This document shows, one piece after another, positions 1 through 13,000 of a stretch of 64,000 nucleotides of DNA. The stretch is from Pratylenchus scribneri. Lineage: Eukaryota > Nematoda > Chromadorea > Rhabditida > Pratylenchidae. The position numbers and the translations under genes were made by a program. Within the stretch, counting starts at the first letter, position 1. Each line of letters opens with the position of its first letter. Below the pieces are notes generated by a model, which was given only the letters and a program-made list of their open reading frames with translations, made no database searches and was not told the origin of the DNA. The stretch lies in contig JAQSEB010000082.1 of NCBI GenBank assembly GCA_030063045.1, positions 2,170,001 to 2,234,000 on the forward strand. The letters are read 5' to 3'.

Positions 1-241
1 TTTGGACCACAATCCGCGCACTCGCCGCCGATTATCCTCCTTTCCTACCTTTCGATTTTTGATTGAGGCCATTTTTCTATTTACCTCACACAGCCAAAAA
101 TGCTCCATCCAACTTAAATAGTGACGTTAACAGTCCTCTCAAATTCTCATTTTAATTTTCGAATTTCGGTACACAATTGGGACAATAAAAATGATATAAA
201 ATATATTTGCCCATCTCTAAATTCGAATTCATTTTTTTCGA

Positions 242-481
242 TTAAACTTTATTTACATTGATTTGAATGAAGTTTGTTTGTTGCAATTTTGTTGCAATTT
301 TGTTCTTTTGATTTGACCAATATTTTATTAGATGAGATAAATCGCCGTCTGGCACCAAATTTAAAATTAGGAAATATTCATGTCCCCGACCATTAACAAA
401 ATATACCGTATATACTCCTTTAATTCCCAACTCCTTTAATAATTTTTCAAATTTTGGTAAGGTTAAAAAATAATTTCCCAT
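242..481 (-). CDS. Possible small or partial ORF, unknown
   Basis: A 79-codon ATG-initiated frame on the minus strand. Its composition is protein-like (mixed charged and hydrophobic residues, with segments such as KFEKLLKELGIKG and GHEYFLILNL), unlike the low-complexity frames elsewhere in the first 10 kb. I recognise no domain and see no signal peptide. It could be a small gene, an exon, or a relic. TATACGGTA-like words sit both in it and just upstream of its start. Low certainty. Confidence 0.25.
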   Translation of the reverse strand: MGNYFLTLPKFEKLLKELGIKGVYTVYFVNGRGHEYFLILNLVPDGDLSHLIKYWSNQKNKIATKLQQTNFIQINVNKV

Positions 482-3149
482 GAGGGATTAAAAGAATATA
501 TACGGTAACAAATGGAATATATCTTCTTTATTATTTAGGTTATTAAATTTCCCAGAATTATTTGCTCAAACAAATTTTTCATTCACTTAAGTGAGAATTA
601 AAATTCATTAAAATTATGATTTAAAAAAATTTGATTTATTTAATTTTTTATTCCTTCTCAAATATTGACATTAAATTGGCAATAAATTGGCAACATTGAT
701 GAATGTTTATGTTTACCATCCATCTAAATTTTAATTACGTCTTCAAGTACTTGTCTTTAATGATTTCATTCTATGCTTTTCATTTAATTCTTTTTAATCC
801 TAAAATTTTGTTGAGCAAGTCAAGTGGCTCCAATTTACAATCCAATTCAAAATCCTCATTTTCCCTTGCTCAATTGACCCATCCATCCAAAATCCCCACT
901 GTAATTGTAAATATGAATGAATGAATATGAATTGTGAACATTCTCCTCAATTCCCTTTCCAAAATCCAATTCAATTCACAATTTTCCTTCCCATACTCAA
1001 TTTTCGGCTGACCCAAATTTTCATTTACTTTCAGCCTCCCACAAATAATTTTTCAAAGGCGCAAATCCATCCAACTTTCCTTCCATTTCGCCTAATTCAA
1101 CTCTCAAAAACATCTTTCCATCCCCAAATTCTACTCCAACTTTCTCCGTTGCTCCACTCAAAGTGCCCCAAATTAGTGCGCGATTTGAGGGCTAATTGGC
1201 AGTAAACAACTTTCAATTTTCTTCCTTCAAAAAGATTTTTAGCCCAACCAAATGGGCACAAATTCATTCCATTTATTCCATTACATTTCACTATTTCATT
1301 CTCTACAATTTAGAAAATATTACTCATAAGAAAAAATAATGTTTTCCAATCAAAATTTGGTAATTTTTTAAATATTATATTATTACAATAATATTATCCA
1401 AAATGACTTTAAAAATATATTTTCTGCTTATTATAATGTTATTAGAACTCTCACAATCAGCTTAGATCCCAGATTATGGACAAAGTCCGGTACAATAGTA
1501 ATAAATCAGTCCTGGCCTGGCTACTGTTTCCTTCTTTGTTCTTTCTTATATACGGTTAGTTAAATGATGCCACAGGATGGAAGAAATTCTAAAATATTGA
1601 AAAAGGTGAAAAAATAAAGTGAATAAAAAGTAAATCAAATTGTGTTTGGGAGGTTTCTTTTATAGGCCTAAAGAATTGGACTAATCAAGGAAGACAAACA
1701 ATTCTTCGAATTAACATGGAATTATTCCACATTATCCGATTCTAAAGCCATTTAATCTAGCTTTAACAAATGCAAATTAATTCAGCAAAAAATCTTATTT
1801 TCTCAAATAAATTATTTAATATATTTTTCATTATACTTCAACCTTATTATTATTTCATATATTAAATTATAGTGTAAAATAATTTTCTAAAAAACCCATT
1901 CAAAATATTCACCATCAACATTAATATTTAATCGAATTAGAAGAGGAGGGCCATTTCGGCTCGATCACATTCTCGAAAATTCTACCAAAAAACTTCTATT
2001 TCACCAATTCATTCTTCACATCCAATTTGATCAGCCCATCAATTTTTTCATCAAAATATCCTCTTTCTCCCTACTTCAATAAAATAACCGCCACAGATCA
2101 GAGGCAGAATCGTCAGCAAAATAGAATCTCGCAAGAGTTGGATGGTAGATCATCACAGAGACCGGTTTTTGTTTCAAATTAACCCTCTCAAATAAATCGC
2201 ACAATGCAAGGGTTAAATAATCCAATGAATGGATGGATGGGGAATTGGTAAAGAATTTATGAACGCCCCCACAAATTACATCAATATGATGCCGCAATGG
2301 ACATTGGACACAATGCTGGGCTAATCCTTTCGATATTATTATTTTTGTACTAATTAGAGGTAGAGGCAATTTGAATCTTTTCAGCTAATTTATTTACGAA
2401 TTTCACTCAGGGCAATTCACAATTGGACTCAAAACACATTAATTTGTTTCCTATGAAACTTTGGGCATTCTCTTTTCTGCATTAAATTTTAGAAATGCCT
2501 GCCTAGTAGATGAGTCAATTTATTGGTAATTTTCCATTCCATCTCATATATAACAATTAGAATAATCGAAAACTTCGATTACTGATTTTATCATATTTGT
2601 TATTGCGGACATCGATCATGCCAATCCAAATTTTTAATTCTTCCTTTTTTTCCATTAATGCTTCCTGCAAATATAAAATAATCCCGCAATCCGCGCTTTC
2701 TTTTCTCCATCGGCTGGATTGATTCGCCCCAAAAAATTGAAGGTCGAGGACACACTCTTATATCCCAATTTCCAAGAGAGGGGCATTCAGCCGGTCCACC
2801 CAATTCAATGAATCTGTCCATTCGTTTTTTTTTTCATCGGGGATCGTTCAATTTCCCTCTCATCTCAATTCTTCTGCAAACATTTTTTCTTCTTAAAATT
2901 GGTCCAATTGGCTATAAAAATTATTTGTGGTGGAAATATTCGTGCTGCGCATTCAATAGTCAATCCATTGATGAGTCCAAAGTTCATCAATTTAAAAATT
3001 AAGGGCCAATTAGAGGTGAATGGATGACATAATCTCAATTGGTATTGGGGAAAAATTGTATTTTATGGCAGTGGCTCGGATTAGACATTCTATAGCTCGT
3101 TCGAAAGATTTCGATGGGCTGATGAGTACGAAAATGCACAAATTTTTGT

Positions 3150-3310
3150 GCGGTTTTGAAAAGCGGAAAACTTGATTTTTTAAAAAATCGAAAACCTTAT
3201 TTTTTGAAAAACCGAACACCGAATTTTTTGAAAAATCAAAACCGAATTTTTTAAAAATTGAAAACAAACTTTTCCGAAAAACTAGAAACGAGATTTTGCA
3301 AAAATCTAAA
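3150..3310. repeat. Short degenerate tandem repeat, GAAAAACCGAA type
   Basis: A run of alternating GAATTTTTTGAAAAA and ACCGAA-like words in imperfect tandem, roughly 20 bp per turn. It explains the minus-strand ORF across 3,010-3,267, which is rich in F, S, K and N. A short related passage of CGAAACCGAA words occurs at about 61,040-61,110. No gene is supported here. Confidence 0.5.
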
Positions 3311-4074
3311 TTTTATACTGTCTTTAAAGAACAAAGTCTGATCACAATTTATATTAGAAAAATTTTAAATAAATTGAATACCATATTTAATCGCCTTAAT
3401 AAAAAATAATAGCTAATATAGTGAATATCGGCATTTAATAAGACAATTAATAATAAAATGGGGATATGATAAATCAAAGGATTATAAAATATTTAAGGGC
3501 CACAATAACAAGTTGTTCATAAAATGGACCTATTTAATGAATCATCCACACAATTCACATTCATCAGGGACTCGTTCCATTCAATCAGCAGGCCAATTTA
3601 TCCTCCCATAAATGGTCAACATATTCCATCCTATTCACATCCATTCCGGTCCACAATTTCCATTGCGCATCCCATTCAATTCAACCCCTTCAATTCCATC
3701 CACCAAAACCATTGAGAATGATTTACGGTGACAATGGATGGGCCATCCCATTCATTATTCCAATGTTTTGTTTAAACAAATGCCCACTTTCCTCCACCAT
3801 TCATTCTGAAGAAAATTGACGGTTATGGACCATTTCCTTACCATCCAGTCTCCAAATTGTCCTTCCAAATCGCCAATATGAAACCAAAAAAGCATATGAT
3901 TTTAAAATATTTTTGGTCAAAATATTTTCCATTCACATGATTTCCAATTTTTGCAAATTTTGATTAATTTGGTGGCAATTTCAATTGCATCATCTTAAAA
4001 TCAATTTGGTCATTCTTATTCCCCATTTTGTCTACAATATAAATCGAATTGCCATTCAATTTAACTAAGCTTAT

Positions 4075-4270
4075 CGGGCCAATTCTTCCATTCCTAGCCC
4101 TAAACTCATTTTGAGTCCTAAACCTAACTAACTCCAAGTTCTAACGCCTAGTTATGGCCAATTTAAATGGCCTCAAAATATTATTTTTCGATATTTTGGA
4201 TAAATTCAATCGTTTTTTGGACAAATTAATTATTCTTTTTAAAAAAACGTTTTCAAAAATTAATTCAGCT
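4075..4270. repeat. Partial relative of a foldback element
   Basis: A CCTAA-rich core (CCTAGCCCTAAACTC, CCTAAACCTAACTAA) is followed by GGCCAATTTAAATGGCCT and a CAAAATATTATTTTTC tail. The right half resembles the right arm of the foldback element at 24,027-24,232. No clear left arm is present, so it is probably a decayed or truncated copy. Confidence 0.35.
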
Positions 4271-7200
4271 AAGTAAAATTGTTTAAGAGTATAGCTAAAA
4301 ATTTACAAAATCCAAATTTTTAATTAATTTGAAAATATATTTCAATTCATTTATTTTTCACATGTACAAAATTCCATCAAATAAATGAAATTAATGATGG
4401 AAATGTTTTTTTATACCAAATTTGTGCCCATCTTCTACTAATTCGTTACCTCCATTCGTTATCAAGTCCTAAAAAAATCCAGTTTTCTGAGTTCACATTT
4501 CCCCAACTAATTTTTTCACCGTTTTTCTAAAAAAGTGCATCAAAATATTTTCAAATATAAGACAGTATAAATTTGTTCCTCTTTCTCTTTAATCATTTTA
4601 TTATTTTTTTCATTTTTCACCATTTTAATTGTTTAATTTTATTCTCTTTCTTATATTAAATTTAGATTTTTAAATTCACATATTTTAAATAAAATTTTTG
4701 AACATTTTATTAGACCAAATTTGCTCTAAATCTAAATTAACCAATGAACTGAATCCTCTCTCTCATTAATTCCTCTTCTCTTCTGAATCCGTAGCCCGCA
4801 AAATCCGCAAAATTCCCACAAATCCGTTCTTCTTTTTGCCCTCTCTTCCTCATTCATCCGTTATGGTGGGATCAAAAAAAAACTGGAAAATTGGTGGAGA
4901 AAACATTGACTGAATTCCCAATTCATTCCGCGCAGTTCATTTGCACTTATTTGAGAGAGGCGAATATTCCGATTGAAGAGGGGAATGAGAAGGGGCTTTG
5001 CTGCTAGTGGAGTTTTAGTTGATCCCAATTGGAGGATTTGGGATGGGAAGTGTTCAACCGGCCCATAGCAACACAAGACCACTTGCATTTTTACACTTGA
5101 AATAGGAGATAGATTGGCGTTGAGGTTGAGGGGTGGATGGATTTGCTCCAACTGTGGAGAATCCCCTCAAATTGGACCGGTTAAAGGTGGAAATAGCAGC
5201 AGCTGGGGTTGAATAGAGTCAAGTCCAGTCCATTCCCCTCCCAAAAGAGTCCATTCAATGACTTTTTTGCAGCTGGAGGTTTAGTGGGCAAAAAAGTCCA
5301 CTCATCGCTGCGGGGCAAATATTATTAGCTTTTTAGTAAAAAACTGAAGAATGGGAATGGAATGACCAACTGGGCCAAAAAGGCAACACTCAAACTCAAC
5401 CCGACAAAGACTAGTTTAATGTAAAAAAGGACTACGGGATTATAGCGTTTAAAATCCTTTTTATATAGTGAATTTGATACGGCAAATGACAATTGGGCAA
5501 GTAAAAAAGTTGGTTCAGAACTGAAATGGATCTACCGAGACTACAAAATATCAAATGGGCAAAATTTATTTTTGGTCATTTTCATGCTTTTATAATATTT
5601 TTTATAATATTTAATTTTTTTCGGCAATTCCATTATCCCATTTTTGGGTAATGTTCGCCTTTTTTTGGCTGCCACATTTCCCACCCACTAAAATTAAACA
5701 TTTTTTGGCTCCCCGGATTTTGCAACAACAAAAAAATCATCGCCCACAGCTAAAAATCCGCTCCTTCCATAGATGAATGCGCAGTTCCTCTGGCTTTTCC
5801 AATTCAAATAAATCGGCAAAGAACACCGCAAAAATCCATGAATAGCTCGATTGCCCCTCCAGCGCTTTTGCTTCTGTGTTGGTTGCCGAGTGGCTCTGGA
5901 ATGAATGGAGGATTTGGATGGTTGCACTGCTGGCGGATTATCCGCATTTGAGTAGCAGCAGTAAAGGCGCTTTTTGGAAGGTGAATTGAAGTGGACTACA
6001 ATTGCGCGGAGGACTCTTTTGAAGAGCACCCCTACCTCAACCGGAGCCGATCTACCAGAGACTTGGTGGACCGGAGCGGACATTCAGCAGAGAATAGTAC
6101 ATTGGATGGTGACAGCTGCCTCTGCCCAATAGCCATTCCTCTTCCGTTTCCCTCCGGTTCCAACAGTCCTCCTTCCCTTTCCTTTTGGTACTTCGCGCAC
6201 ATTATATTCAAATAATAATATTCCTCCTTTCATTCTCCACCAAAATTTCCCGCAATTCATTCCTCCCTCCAATGTCCAATCGCCACTTCCCTTCCATTCC
6301 ATTTGGTCCTTTCATGCTTTTCCGGCTTTCCTCCGTTCCATCCCTTTTGCCTCACATTTTGTACAGCAGCACAAATAAAACCAATGAATGATTGTGAATT
6401 GGAAGCTTCCACCTCATCCCCAAAAGTATTTCTCCACTCTTATTTTACATGGACACAAATGCAAATCTGCTTAACTGGCCTCTCTTTTCCCTTAAAATGG
6501 TCCAAAAATGTTGTGGAAAACCCATCAAATGGAACACAAAGATAGCTCACGGCCCAAGGGCTTAAGGAGAAGTCAAAAATCATATTTAGATTAGATTATT
6601 TTTTATCCTATTAAAAATTTTCCAGTTTTTTGCTTCACATTGTTAATTTTTTCCCTTCATAACACAATAAATTCGCTTCAGTAAAAAAGGAACATTAAAT
6701 GAGACTAAAAAAGTGGCTTTTTGCCCCATCTTTTAATATATTTTTTCCTCATAAATTGGTCTATTATTCGTTTGAATTCCTTCTAAGCAGATTTTCTCGA
6801 TTTGGAGGACATTTTTTTGTCTCCATTTTCTCCACCAAAAAAGTCCATCAAAACAAGAAGTGTTTTGGCCCTCGTCATTCCTTCCATTTTCCCCTCCATT
6901 TTCTCGCCACTTTTGTGCGCGCACCCTTTGTCCTCATCAACACTAAAATGTCAACCAAATACTTCAAAAATTTCAACCTCCCATCAGCCAAAATTCCATT
7001 GAATGAATGAAAAGAAAACTTTTGGTGGGTTCTGCGCAGATTTTGTTTGACTTGACCTCCGATTCCCTTCATCCTTTGTCAATATTTTCCTCAAATTCGA
7101 GACAAATCCATTAACAAATTTGAAATCAAATCAGCTGATAATAATTTTAAAGCCTTCCATTTAATCAAGTCCAAAATTCATTCCGCGCATTTCTGTCAAT

Positions 7201-10050
7201 ATTTGGCCAATTCTCTGTTTTTTTAACCAATTCCTTGGCTTTAAGCCTTTCTATTGATTTTCCCAATGCTTTCATTGTGGCCATGAAAAATGAAGGCAAT
7301 GGAAGGGATTCTAAATGGGACTGCTCGCGCAAATAATAGAGAGAGTGTCTTGGGCGCCGATGATTGAGGGAGGTGGCCAAATTGGCCCTCGGCGGAAGTT
7401 GAGGAAAAGATGGTAAAAAGATAGGAGAAAATGAATGAAATAAGCAAAAAAAGGGATAATTGAGATGGCTTTCTATGCAACCTCTGCTAGCTAAAAGATT
7501 AACTTAAACTTAAACTCCTCATTCGTATGTCTAAATTTTCAAAAAAACATGTTTAAAAGTGCGACTCAATTTAAGGATTATAGACAATTTTGGGGATTCT
7601 TAAATTAAAGGGAAATGCAGAAAAGAAAGAGATACGGTAAATAATAGAAAGGGTCTGCATGGATTTGGACATTTTCTAGGAGGCATTAGCTGAAAGAGAA
7701 ATAAAGTTGGCCCAATGAAAAGCAAAATAAATAATAACTCACCCTCTAACCCTTATTCCCATTGGGCAAAACTATATAAAAAACAACAATAAACCTTGGC
7801 ATGAGGAAAAGCGAGCGGCATAGGCGATGACACGATAATATTTGTTTGTTGGCAAATATGAATAAAAACATTGTTATTGATGGGAATGTAAAAGGAGATT
7901 GGCCCGGATGGAAAGAGTTTTTTATGCTATTTCCCTTTCTCTTCTCGAATTCCATTCTCGTTTTATTCATCCATTTCTCCAAATTTTTTTGCCCATCAAT
8001 TCAATATCCAAATGTAAACAGCATGGCAACCAGCTGTCAAACAATTTGCATCTCCCAGGGCCCAGCTGGAAATTAGAGGTTTTTTTAGTAATTTCCATTA
8101 ATTTATTCTTTTTGCCTCGCATTAGCATGTTTGGATTAACTTGCATATAATAATTTAACCTTTATATTTGCATTATTTAAACGAATAACCTTTCGAATTT
8201 TATAAAAAATTAACCCACAAAAATTTCCAATTTCATTTTAATTTAACACTTAATAGCTCCATTAATATAATCCATATCCAATTCATGGGGCCAAAGAATA
8301 TAGTCCAAAAACCACAACCAATCTATTTTCTATATTCAGTATTCACTAATTATTTAAATCCATCAATATGAAAATATGACTAATCCAATTTCATATAAAT
8401 ATATTCAATTATATAAATCCCAATTTCATGCTCAGTCAGAAAGGTCATTTATTCAAAATATTTAATCAAAAAATATAATATTTAATTATAATTAATTGGC
8501 CATCAAATCACCATTTTTTGTCCCATTCATCAATTCACCATTCCTTTCCTACTCATTCAATCAAAGCAAAGTTTGCGCATTTGATTCCATTTCTGTGGCT
8601 ATTTCCGGTCCAATCCGGTCCATTTTCTTCACATTCCTCAACAGCCACTCTCCATTGGACGATCATTTCCCCAAAAAGATATTTGCTTCTGTGTTCTGTC
8701 CATTTCCCTTTATTTCCTTGCCTTTAATTCCACCAATCATTGGACCACCATTTTCTCCCCAAGGGCTTTTTCTATGCTCACAAATTTTTCATCAAATTTT
8801 ATAAGCAAAATCAACAATTTCTTGATGATTTTGAACACGTTGCCATTCCCATGTTTTTTCATTAAAATTTCAAATAATTTTCAATCCATTTCTTCAATCT
8901 ATAATGTTCTCGCATATTCATTCATTTTATATTTATATTTTCATTTGGTTGTTCACGTAATTGAATGGTTGGAATTGTGAAGAAAAAGTACGAGAATATT
9001 GTTAGTTGGTTGGTTGTTTGAATAAAGGGATGGTGGGAATTGGAAGGAGAGTGTGGAATGAAGGAAAAGGAACCGGACCGGCAACCAACGACTGACTGGC
9101 AATTGCCGCGCAGCAATGAAGAATGAATGAATGAATGGAGGGAATGAATGGGTGGGTGGACAAATTCGACGAGCAAAATCGACAAAAATCGACAATTCAC
9201 TCAAAAATTGTCGGCAATTTCATTTAAAATTTTTTAAAATTTCATTTTGGTCCATTTAAAAATTATTTCTTCCCAAAATAGTAGACTTCTTCCTCATTAT
9301 AAGAACCAAAATTGTTCTATCCATTATATTTTATCCATATTAAGCTTATTTCCCCTTCCCGTATTTATTTATGTCCTCCCCAATTTGGCCAACTATTTGA
9401 CCAAACCCCCTTCCAATCTTCCCATCAAAAGTATGCTCAAATGCAGGCTAATATAAATTCCTTTTTTGTTATTTTTGCCCTTCTTTCCTTATTTGCTCAC
9501 ACGACGATGAGATCCTTTTACTCCATTTTCTCCACGGTATACATTGCAAGCCAATCTATTTTCCCCAAAATTCACCAAAAACACATTTCTCCCCCTTCTT
9601 CAATTGGCCATATCGCCAAAATTGTCGTCGTCGATTTGTTGCGCACACGCACGCGTGTACATGCGCAAATTCACCGCCAAAAGAGGAGGGAATGAGCCAG
9701 CCTGATTCATTCATTCATCGGCGATGATTTGCCTTTCCCCTGCGGGGCCCTTTTTCCTTCTCATCCATCCTGCGCATGCGCATTTTCCCCCGCCAGCCTC
9801 CATTTCCTCCCACACATAATCCTCCTCTACAATAACAACCATCCATTTCATCCCCTCCGGGGTCCGTCCCATCATCAATCGCCACAAAACACAAATCGAC
9901 ATTTTTATTACCCTCTCAGTTACTATTTTTCATCCAAAATCGTAGAATTCTCACAACTTTTTCATCATCCCATCTCATTTAAAAACAATTTTGTCGCGTC
10001 GCAACTTTACCCAAAAAAACATGATCGCGTGACGTAGAAAAAGTTCATTA

Positions 10051-10069
10051 AATTTTCTATTTTTTGCAG
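10051..10069 (+). promoter_or_regulatory. Splice acceptor in the 5' leader of the Q-rich gene
   Basis: A T-rich tract ending TTTTTTGCAG lies 29 bases before the start codon at 10,099. It may be a trans-splice site for a spliced leader or the end of a 5' UTR intron. The sequence alone cannot say which. Confidence 0.4.
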
Positions 10070-10098
10070 AAAAATCCCCAAATAAAAAAAGCCTAACA

Positions 10099-13000
10099 AT
10101 GAAAGTGTTCACTGTTGGATTGGAGCAAAAGCCGCCATTGGAGGAGGGCGAGAAAAAGTCCGGTCAGTTTTCAAAGAAAATAAAATTTTTGTATAATTAA
10201 TTAATCCATTTTTATAGCATCGCCCCCACCCGGCTATTCCACCACCGAAGCTCGCATCCCACTGCCCCTTGGCCCAGAAATGCCCCGGGCCCCATTGCCC
10301 CCACAGCCCATCATTGTGCGCAAATCACGCGGCTACAAGGGCATCCTTTTGGTCATGCTCTCCGTCTTCTTGATGGCCATTTTTGCGCTGGTCCTCTCCG
10401 AAATGGCCTACAATCGTCAGCGTGATGAGAACTTCTTCAAGCTTAGATGGTCAAAATACATTCTCAAAAAACATTCAAAATATATTTAAAGGGCCGAATT
10501 GAAGCACCGAATGGGCTATGAAACAGATGGACCCATGGAGTACTATCAACGGGCTGCAGCCTCAATTGGGGACAAATTTGATCGAATGCTCAACTTGGCC
10601 AAAAGGTATTCATTCGAAAAATTGAAAAGGAAAAGATTATATTTCTAAAAGAAAAAGAATTTGTAAAGATAAAAGATTGATATGTTGCAACTTGCAACCG
10701 ATTTTGTTTTTAACTGACCAAAAATAGTAGTGGAATTGTAGTTTATGTTCAATGGTCATATCTCATCAGTCTGTGTACTGTAGATGTAGACATATCCCAG
10801 GGCATTAATTTATGATTTATTTTATTCAGCACAGCCAATTTATTTAAGGGAAATGCTAGTTATACCAGATCAGTTTCTTCGCAAAAGTGTTAAATGAACC
10901 AAAATTTGAATTGACCATAATTTAGGTTCAGACTAGTCAAATCGATTCGGAAATGAAATCTTTTAGGCAAAATAGACCATAATTAATCGATTGATGAGTC
11001 CTGCAAAAAATCAAAATCGGATGCAATACAGCTAAAAGCTATCTTAAAAGGACGAATATTTTCGGCTATTAGAACACAGAAGACATTTGTCATATAATAA
11101 TTTTGGTTTTTTCGAATCGATTTGAATTGGTTCGAAATGAAAGAAATGAAATTGAAAACATCATAAAGAGAATTTGTAAAGTAAAGAAAAGAGCTAGTTA
11201 ATTAAATTTAATAATAAGAACAATGCGTATCAATAATGAATAAAATTACAGCAATGAAATAAACCCTCCTCCCGTGGCTCAATCCCTTTCCGTCGATGAT
11301 GACGATGCGACCACCACATCCACTCAGCCACCAACTCCACCAGAGCCAGTTGTGGCCATCGACACATTCCCAATGAAGCCGGATGTTTCGCTGGGTTCAT
11401 CACAATCAAAATCATCGCAGGCTTCATTCGAAATTGAACCACCACAACCGCCGATGTTCCCTGGAGGCGGATTGGGCAATGCCTTGAGCCAAATTCGCGA
11501 TGCTCGCCTGCAATTTTTGCGCAATATTTTACAAAAAATCAAACAACATGCCGAGGACATTGGCTTCGATGGCACAATGCAAGTTTCGATCATTGAAGTG
11601 GAACCGCAAAATGGAAATAATGATGGACAAGAACAACAAAATGGAGGCGAAAACAACAATGGGAATGTGCCACCTTTTGGCAACATGATGGGACCATTCC
11701 AACGCCAATTGATCATCCAACAACCAAATCAACAATTTCCACCGCAATTTCCACAAATGCCACCGCCACAACATTTTTTCCCGCATCCTCGCCCACTCAT
11801 TGATGATTTTAAGGCAAATTTAGTTATTTTGTGAATTAATTAATTTATATTTTTGAAGAATTCCCGCTCTTTCCTCGACGGATTCGGCGAAATCCATCCA
11901 CCAAATTTCATGCAAAATAATCAAGTGAATGAACCAGAAGAGCCACAACGAACTCGAATGTTCGGTCCAATGCCACCCCAAAATGAATTCCCTCCAATGG
12001 GTGTCCCACAAATGCCACCAATGATGCAAATGCAACAAAATGGACCACCAGAAATGATGGAAAAGTAGGAATAATAATTAAAATAATATTAAGAATTAAT
12101 TAAAATAAATTAATATTAATGAAAATTTTTAATTAATTTAATTCAAATTTAAGTGGAATGCGTTGGCCACGGATTAATGCATTCCGCCAGCCGGAAATGC
12201 TCTTTTTCCATCCAATCTTTCCTCAACAAATGAACCTCCGATTCCCACCCCAATCCGCTGAATGGGCACAGCCTCCACAACAACCGCAACAAATCGGCGT
12301 CAACCCGGCATTGGCACGCCCTTCCTCATTTGACCGTTGGAATCAACAAGGAGGCCAACGGCCACAATCAGAGACAATGCAAGGAATTCCGCAAGGAGTT
12401 CTGATGGCCGGGGAACAACCACAGCCACAACAACAAACTCAACAACAACCACAACAGCCGCAGGCACAATCGCCGCAACAACAACAGGCAAGAAAAGATA
12501 TATTAAATCATTAATAAGAAAGAAATGTTATTTGGGGAACATTTTAATATATGAAATATGATGCAGCTGAAAGTAAATTTTGATCTTCATTTATTCTAAT
12601 CAAGTGAAAAATAGTATAGGGGAAAGTTGGGGCAAACGACCATTTTTTATTGTCAGTGTCAGCATAGATTTCCTAGAACATTAATTTATAGCTCATTCAT
12701 ATCGGCTTGGTCAATTATTAAGGAATTCCTAATTTCTATTAGATTTTATTCATTAAAAAGATGTTATTAAAACGGTTTAAATCACGATTTTTTTGACCAT
12801 AACTTTGGTTTAAATGAACTAATCAAATCAATTTGAAACAAATCTTATTTAAAAAAATCGACCATGACGAATCGATTGAGCCATATATTAATGTTATAAT
12901 TAAGAACATATCGAATTCAGAACCAGTTGAAAAAAAGAGATCAGCTACAACATATAAATATACAATAAAAGAAAGGAATCTGGAAGGCATTTTTGAACAC

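Larger units (their letters stand above)
1..10068. other. Gene-poor 10-kb stretch
   Basis: I see no exon chain here with splice sites and a conserved domain. Open frames are short, overlap on both strands and are made of low-complexity text. The + strand is locally pyrimidine-biased, with many ATTCCATT, CATTCATT and CCAATTC words (for example 900-1,200, 3,520-3,715, 6,080-6,400, 8,480-8,780 and 9,280-9,960). It may be the upstream regulatory region of the Q-rich gene at 10,099, or contain non-coding transcripts. Nothing in the sequence decides this. The one ORF with balanced composition, at 242-481 (-), is listed separately. Confidence 0.6.

Noticed and set aside
703..9902. Many ORFs of 60-130 codons on both strands
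   Set aside because: They overlap each other in opposite frames, are low in complexity (F, S, P, H and I rich), and show no domain, splice pattern or consistent codon use.
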